Positions 60,993-64,000 of a stretch of DNA of 64,000 bases are shown piece by piece; the stretch's first letter is position 1, and each line of letters opens with the position of its first letter. The position numbers and the translations under genes were made by a program. The notes beneath the pieces were generated by a model. That model saw only the letters and a program-made list of their open reading frames with translations. It ran no database searches and was not told the origin of the DNA. Origin of the DNA: Lysobacteraceae bacterium (GTDB taxonomy: Bacteria > Pseudomonadota > Gammaproteobacteria > Xanthomonadales > Xanthomonadaceae); assembly GCA_016789405.1 (NCBI GenBank), contig JAEUPQ010000014.1:230347-294346 (forward strand), given 5' to 3'.

Positions 60993-61442
60993 ATGCGGCG
61001 ATCCGCATTGGAATACGGCCTGTATGCGTGGTGGATTCCCGCAAGCCGCCCGCACGGCCTGGTGCCCGACTCTTTCGATGGACTGGTTCACCCGGATGAC
61101 CTTCTTACGGCTATCGCGGTGCATCCCTTGCACAAGCTGCTGGTCAAGGTCGGCTGCGAGAACGACTACCTCATCCTCCGCTATGGCCGATATGTGTTCC
61201 GGGCCAGACCATCCGATCTCTGGACGCGCAAGCTCGGCGAAGGATGCCTCGTCGGCGACGACGTGGAGGTGCTGCCGCGCGAGGGCAGGAACACGCCGAA
61301 GCGCGGAATCGTTCATGCGATGGCATGGCACTACAGGCAGGATCGACCGATCTATCGAATCGCCGTCGATGGCAAGCCGCTGAAGAAGGACTACACGGGC
61401 GAAGACCTCGTGATCGTCCGACCGCTGGGTGGCTTCGATTGA
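60993..61442 (+). CDS. Unknown protein between the biotin operon and the integron
   Basis: This 149-aa protein starts MRRSALEYGLYAWWIPASRPHGLVPD. It is soluble and contains YLILRYGRYVFRARPSDLWTR and IVHAMAWHYRQDRPIYRIAVDGKPLKKDY, which resemble DUF6960-type proteins, though I am not certain. It lies 24 nt after bioC, with lower GC than the operon, and faces the convergent integrase gene. It might be a relic cassette at the integron edge or a resident gene. Confidence 0.68.
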   Translation: MRRSALEYGLYAWWIPASRPHGLVPDSFDGLVHPDDLLTAIAVHPLHKLLVKVGCENDYLILRYGRYVFRARPSDLWTRKLGEGCLVGDDVEVLPREGRNTPKRGIVHAMAWHYRQDRPIYRIAVDGKPLKKDYTGEDLVIVRPLGGFD

Positions 61443-61517
61443 GCATCCGGAGCGCACACGAGGCGGCCGAGCTGGCGGCCGATGGGTCGGCATGTGCTGA
61501 GCCACCGTATCCCGGAT

Positions 61518-62546
61518 TCAGCGATCCAGCGGGCTAAGCACCGCGCCCGCGCCGCGATTCAGCACATGCGTATAGACCTGTGTTGTCACCACATCCTTGT
61601 GACCCAGCAGTTCCTGCACCGTGCGGATATCCGACCCAGACTCCAGCAGATGCGTCGCGAAGCAGTGTCTCAATGTGTGCGGGCTGACCGGCTTGTCGAT
61701 GCCAGCCGCGCGCGCAGCGGAAGCGATCGCGCGCTGCAGGATCTTCTCGTCGATGTGATGTCGCCGAACGCGCGCATCGCGTGGGTCGACCGAGCGTCGC
61801 GATGCCGGAAACACGTACTGCCATGCGGCCAACCTCGCCGCGTTGGGGTACTTCCGCGCCAGTGCATGCGGCAACCACACCTCGCCAAAGCCATCCGCCA
61901 GATCGCGCGCGTGCATGAGCCTCGCTGTCTCGATCTGCAGGCGCAGCGCCTCGCGAAGGCTTGTCGGAAGAACCGTCTTGCGATCCTTCCCGCCCTTGCC
62001 CTCGCGCACGGTGATCTCGTTGCGAGCGAAGTCCACATCCTTGATCCGCAGGCGAACGCATTCCATCAGGCGCAGGCCGCTGCCGTACAGCAGGCCCGCC
62101 ATCACCGCCTCGCGGCCAGACAGATGGCGCAGCACTGTCGCTGTTTCCCCCTTTGAAAGCACGACCGGAAGCCGTCTCTGGCGTTTGGCACGCACCACGT
62201 TCTCCATCCACGGCAAGCGGACGCCCAGAACCTCGCGATACAGGAAGAGCAATGCGGAAAGCGCCTGATTCTGTGTGCTGGGTGCGACATCGTGCTCGGT
62301 CGCCAGCCGGGAGAGAAAGCGCTCCACGGCCACCCCGTCAAGTTCCCGCGGATGCCTGCGCCCGCTGGCATGGATATACCGGCGAATCCAGTACAGGTAC
62401 GCCTTCTCCGTTTGCAGGCTGTCGTGCTTCAGACGCAAACGGTTGCGAACTTCGTGCAACAAGCGTGGTTTGGCCTGCGTCTCCTTTGCAGCGACCGAAC
62501 CATCGCACTGCATTGATATCGGGGTCTTCTCGCCGCGATAAGACAT
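61518..62546 (-). CDS. intI: Integron integrase IntI
   Basis: This 342-aa tyrosine recombinase moves cassettes between attI and attC. The tetrad is visible: Arg in [19 protein letters not shown], His and Arg in [17 protein letters not shown], His in [12 protein letters not shown] and Tyr in QVYTHVL. The extra segment that separates IntI from XerC/D is present ([20 protein letters not shown] followed by [17 protein letters not shown]). Start 62546 (MSYRGEKTP) was chosen; 62585 and 62513 are possible. It is transcribed away from the cassettes, as in other integrons. All catalytic residues appear intact. Confidence 0.93.
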   Translation of the reverse strand: MSYRGEKTPISMQCDGSVAAKETQAKPRLLHEVRNRLRLKHDSLQTEKAYLYWIRRYIHASGRRHPRELDGVAVERFLSRLATEHDVAPSTQNQALSALLFLYREVLGVRLPWMENVVRAKRQRRLPVVLSKGETATVLRHLSGREAVMAGLLYGSGLRLMECVRLRIKDVDFARNEITVREGKGGKDRKTVLPTSLREALRLQIETARLMHARDLADGFGEVWLPHALARKYPNAARLAAWQYVFPASRRSVDPRDARVRRHHIDEKILQRAIASAARAAGIDKPVSPHTLRHCFATHLLESGSDIRTVQELLGHKDVVTTQVYTHVLNRGAGAVLSPLDR

Positions 62547-62704
62547 ATCGGGGTATCCCTGCCGTGTATTTCGGCAAGATGCCACTGCCGGCAGCCTGGC
62601 GATGTCGGGCTATCCCGTTGATCCATGTGGGATTTACCTGATTGACGGCCTCGGAATCCCTGTGGCAGGCTCTGCGCTACACCTCATTTTGGGGTCTACT
62701 TGTA

Positions 62705-62711
62705 GTTAGGC
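62705..62711. other. Probable attI core and start of the cassette array
   Basis: GTTAGGC at 62705-62711 matches the core where IntI exchanges strands between G and TT. It lies about 160 nt from the integrase start on the cassette side. The next GTTAGGC belongs to the end of attC1, so this one is the best candidate for the attI junction. A Pc-type promoter could lie in 62547-62704, but I see no sure match. Confidence 0.6.
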
Positions 62712-62728
62712 CGCACCAGACCATCCTT

Positions 62729-62822
62729 GCCGACGTGACGGAATTGGTAAACGTATCGCTACAGCGATCCCATGAGATCCTCGATTTCATGGGTGCAGGT
62801 TCAACCCCTGCCGTCGGCTTCC
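62729..62822 (+). ncRNA. tRNA-Leu-like RNA in the first cassette, no usable anticodon loop
   Basis: Acceptor strands GCCGACG (62729-62735) and CGTCGGC (62812-62818) pair perfectly. A Leu-type D-arm (ACG, then GAATTGGTAA, CGT; 62738-62754) and a T-arm (62795-62811, loop TTCAACC) are clear. The variable arm is an 11-bp hairpin with a CTC triloop (62769-62793). In place of the anticodon arm is ATCGC-TACA-GCGAT (62755-62768), a 5-bp stem with a 4-nt loop, so no normal anticodon can be displayed. TTCC follows; CCA is not encoded. It is the only recognisable content of cassette 1. It may be a tRNA mimic, decoy or decayed tRNA gene. Confidence 0.7.
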
Positions 62823-62984
62823 AATCTAAGTATCAATCTGCCCAAAGCGGCCTTCGTTGAAGCCTTCCGCAGCTACGGTGCAGCACAAAGCAGCCGCACC
62901 TCCGCCTCGGCGTCCATCGCCCTGTTCACCAAGAACCGCAATCGGCACTAGACTTGGGCTACGGGCCAAAGCCTCCCGGCAGCG

Positions 62985-63093
62985 GCCTAACAATTCATTC
63001 AAGCCGAGCCCGCTTCGCGGCCTCGGCAGAGCGCCGTAAGATTGTCACTCAGTCGTGGCCGCGCAGCGGGCCGGCTTAACTCAGGTGTTAGGC
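62985..63093 (+). repeat. attC1 recombination site (long form)
   Basis: GCCTAAC (62985-62991) and GTTAGGC (63087-63093) are the inverse core sites. CAATTCATTCAAGCCG after the first and CCGGCTTAACTCAGGTG before the last are the typical arms. At 109 bp it is longer than attC2 and attC3 (about 60 bp) because of a longer central loop with GC-rich palindromes. Confidence 0.85.
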
Positions 63094-63095
63094 CC

Positions 63096-63377
63096 GTGAG
63101 GATAGACACGCAGTTCAAGCAGACCCTGATCGCCACGGGTAGCGTCGGTGCCATTCTGGGAGCCATTTCGGCGGCGTTCTTCGTGTTGTTCTGTTTCGTA
63201 GGCGAAGGCGGCGATAACGGACCGGCGTTCTTCCTGCAATTTGATCCGGTTTTCCTTGGCTACGCTTTGGCTGTATTCCTGGGGGCAATTGCCACTAGCG
63301 TTCTGCTGTTCGGGCTTTTGCCCTGTGGCATGCACCAAGCGGTTCGTATTCTTCTGGCTCGCCGGCGGCGGGCCTAA
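63096..63377 (+). CDS. Cassette 2: small two-helix membrane protein
   Basis: This 93-aa protein reads from GTG 63096, 3 nt after attC1 (VRIDTQFKQTLIATGSVG). Two hydrophobic segments are visible: GAILGAISAAFFVLFCFVG and FLGYALAVFLGAIATSVLLFG. The tail is basic (ARRRRA), and the stop TAA lies in the attC2 core. This is the usual layout of a cassette gene. I recognise no function. An ATG far upstream in frame would run through attC1 and was rejected. Confidence 0.65.
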   Translation: MRIDTQFKQTLIATGSVGAILGAISAAFFVLFCFVGEGGDNGPAFFLQFDPVFLGYALAVFLGAIATSVLLFGLLPCGMHQAVRILLARRRRA

Positions 63378-63433
63378 CAATTCATTCAAGCCGACCACCA
63401 CTTCGTGGTGGCGGCTTAACTCAGGCGTTATGC
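63372..63433 (+). repeat. attC2 recombination site
   Basis: GCCTAAC (63372-63378) and GTTATGC (63427-63433) are the cores. A short hairpin CCACCACTTCGTGGTGG occupies the centre. The two cores differ (GCCTAAC versus GTTATGC) because the right one belongs to the next cassette, as expected after insertion. Confidence 0.87.
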
Positions 63434-63846
63434 CCCATCCCTCAGACCGCTTCAAGCTGCTGATTCAATCAAACGCCGAAGAGGTCACGCGGTTGCATGC
63501 GCGCGTGCACGCGACATTTGCGCAGCGGGATCGAAGCCCTGACAAACGCCACGAATGGGAGCGCGCCTGCGAGATCTTCCACTCTAGATACAACGAACTG
63601 GCATTTCCCGGCGGCTTTGAGGGGGCGCTGGACCGCATCGTGGCTGGTGACCCCGAGTCTATGGAGGCTGCCATCTGCTTCCTTGAGCTTCGCCCTTATT
63701 TCTTCCGGTCTGGCTACATGTTTGACTCCATACTCCGCAGGGCCAAGCGTGCGCCACTCTCCCAGGAGCAGGTCGCTAGGCTGCAGCACGTCATTCAAGC
63801 CTTGGCTGCATGGCGCTCAAAAAGGACCGCCGCAAATGGGGCATAA
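63430..63846 (+). CDS. Cassette 3: unknown 138-aa helical protein
   Basis: This protein starts at ATG 63430 inside the attC2 right core (MPHPSDRFKLLIQSNAEEV) and stops in the attC3 left core. It is soluble and mostly helical (LHARVHATFAQRDRSPDKRHEW, ALDRIVAGDPESMEAAICFLE, LSQEQVARLQHVIQALAAW). No family is recognised. The overlap of start and stop with attC cores is diagnostic of a cassette gene. Confidence 0.7.
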   Translation: MPHPSDRFKLLIQSNAEEVTRLHARVHATFAQRDRSPDKRHEWERACEIFHSRYNELAFPGGFEGALDRIVAGDPESMEAAICFLELRPYFFRSGYMFDSILRRAKRAPLSQEQVARLQHVIQALAAWRSKRTAANGA

Positions 63847-63900
63847 CAATTCATTCAATCCGACGCCGCTTCGCGGCGCGGCTTAATTCAGGCGTTAGGC
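63841..63900 (+). repeat. attC3 recombination site
   Basis: GCATAAC (63841-63847) and GTTAGGC (63894-63900) are the cores. GACGCCGCTTCGCGGCGCGG forms the central hairpin. The left core is the complement of the GTTATGC at the head of the same cassette, so cassette 3 retains a self-consistent excision pair. Confidence 0.88.
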
Positions 63901-63906
63901 ACCAAA

Positions 63907-64000
63907 ATGAAGCGTGTCGCAACGATCAATACTTCTAACGGCGTTCCTCCACGCAACTGCTACTGTGATCTGTGGGAGAAAAGCCCTGAAACGCTAGAGG
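63907..64000 (+). CDS. Cassette 4: truncated by window end
   Basis: An ORF starts at ATG 63907, 6 nt after attC3 (MKRVATINTSNGVPPRNCYC, then DLWEKSPETLE), and runs open to the last base. Cys-rich CYCDLW is notable, but nothing more can be said. Lower GC than the host genes fits cassette origin. Confidence 0.55.
   Translation, partial: MKRVATINTSNGVPPRNCYCDLWEKSPETLE

Noticed and set aside
62857..63039. 60-aa ORF at the end of cassette 1
   Set aside because: Its C-terminal half (NNSFKPSPLRGLG) is merely the translation of attC1, a frequent artefact in integron annotation.

Overview
The window is high-GC gammaproteobacterial chromosome, most likely from the Xanthomonadaceae/Lysobacteraceae. 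The evidence for this is a xanthomonadin/aryl-polyene type pigment cluster with a XanB2-like chorismatase, an sX13-like small RNA beside polA, DUF885 and DPP IV peptidases, and a chromosomal integron with Xanthomonas-like attC sites. Genes are dense, with ATGA/GTGA overlaps and few long gaps.

Layout. (1) 1-4036: an RNA-repair locus. Seven tandem RNAs precede rtcB (RNA ligase) and rtcA (RNA 3'-phosphate cyclase). Each RNA is a long helix holding an asymmetric internal loop with invariant AATGC on one strand and TTGTC on the other. Six of the seven carry, on top of the helix, a tRNA-like module entered through the anticodon-arm position: T-arm, then an acceptor stem closed by a short loop, then D-arm. 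This is the architecture of bacterial Y RNAs (YrlA type), which are tRNA mimics that bind the Ro/Rsr protein. An array of seven, with an unknown 165-aa ORF lodged between copies six and seven, is the most unusual feature here. (2) 4064-9726: housekeeping genes (aroE, hemB, small membrane or secreted proteins) and an incomplete-looking OppC/OppDF peptide ABC transporter. (3) 9810-26767: the pigment cluster. It holds XanB2-like chorismatase, two flavin-dependent halogenase-like proteins, ACP, two acyltransferases, two hotdog dehydratases, LolA-like carrier, RND/MMPL exporter, ketoreductase, glycosyltransferase and a ketosynthase plus chain-length-factor pair. It also contains an unrelated small gene and three secreted proteins. 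(4) 26898-46253: envelope and proteolysis genes (DUF218, a 1947-aa alpha-2-macroglobulin with a CWEQ thioester, DUF808, subtilisin-like protease, BenE, DUF885, transglutaminase, DPP IV, GST). Two neighbouring small proteins share a novel-looking repeat. (5) 46345-55595: uvrD, an epimerase, hemF, DUF421, the sX13-like RNA, polA, a DUF2782 lipoprotein and a TPR protein. (6) 55759-60969: comF and a biotin operon (bioB, bioF, a small gene, bioH, bioC). (7) 61518-64000: a chromosomal integron with intI, attI, a first cassette that appears to encode only a tRNA-like RNA with no usable anticodon loop, two small-ORF cassettes, and a fourth cut by the window end.

How they work together. RtcA and RtcB rejoin RNAs cut to 2',3'-cyclic phosphate and 5'-OH ends, typically damaged tRNAs. 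Y RNAs tether or gate Ro-family proteins and RNA decay enzymes. The rsr gene that normally accompanies such loci would be expected just left of the window. The pigment genes make 3-hydroxybenzoate-primed polyene chains on an ACP, modify them with acyltransferases, halogenase-like flavoenzymes and a glycosyltransferase, and export them with the LolA-like and MMPL proteins. Function assignments rest on motif recognition by eye; no database search or structure calculation was run.
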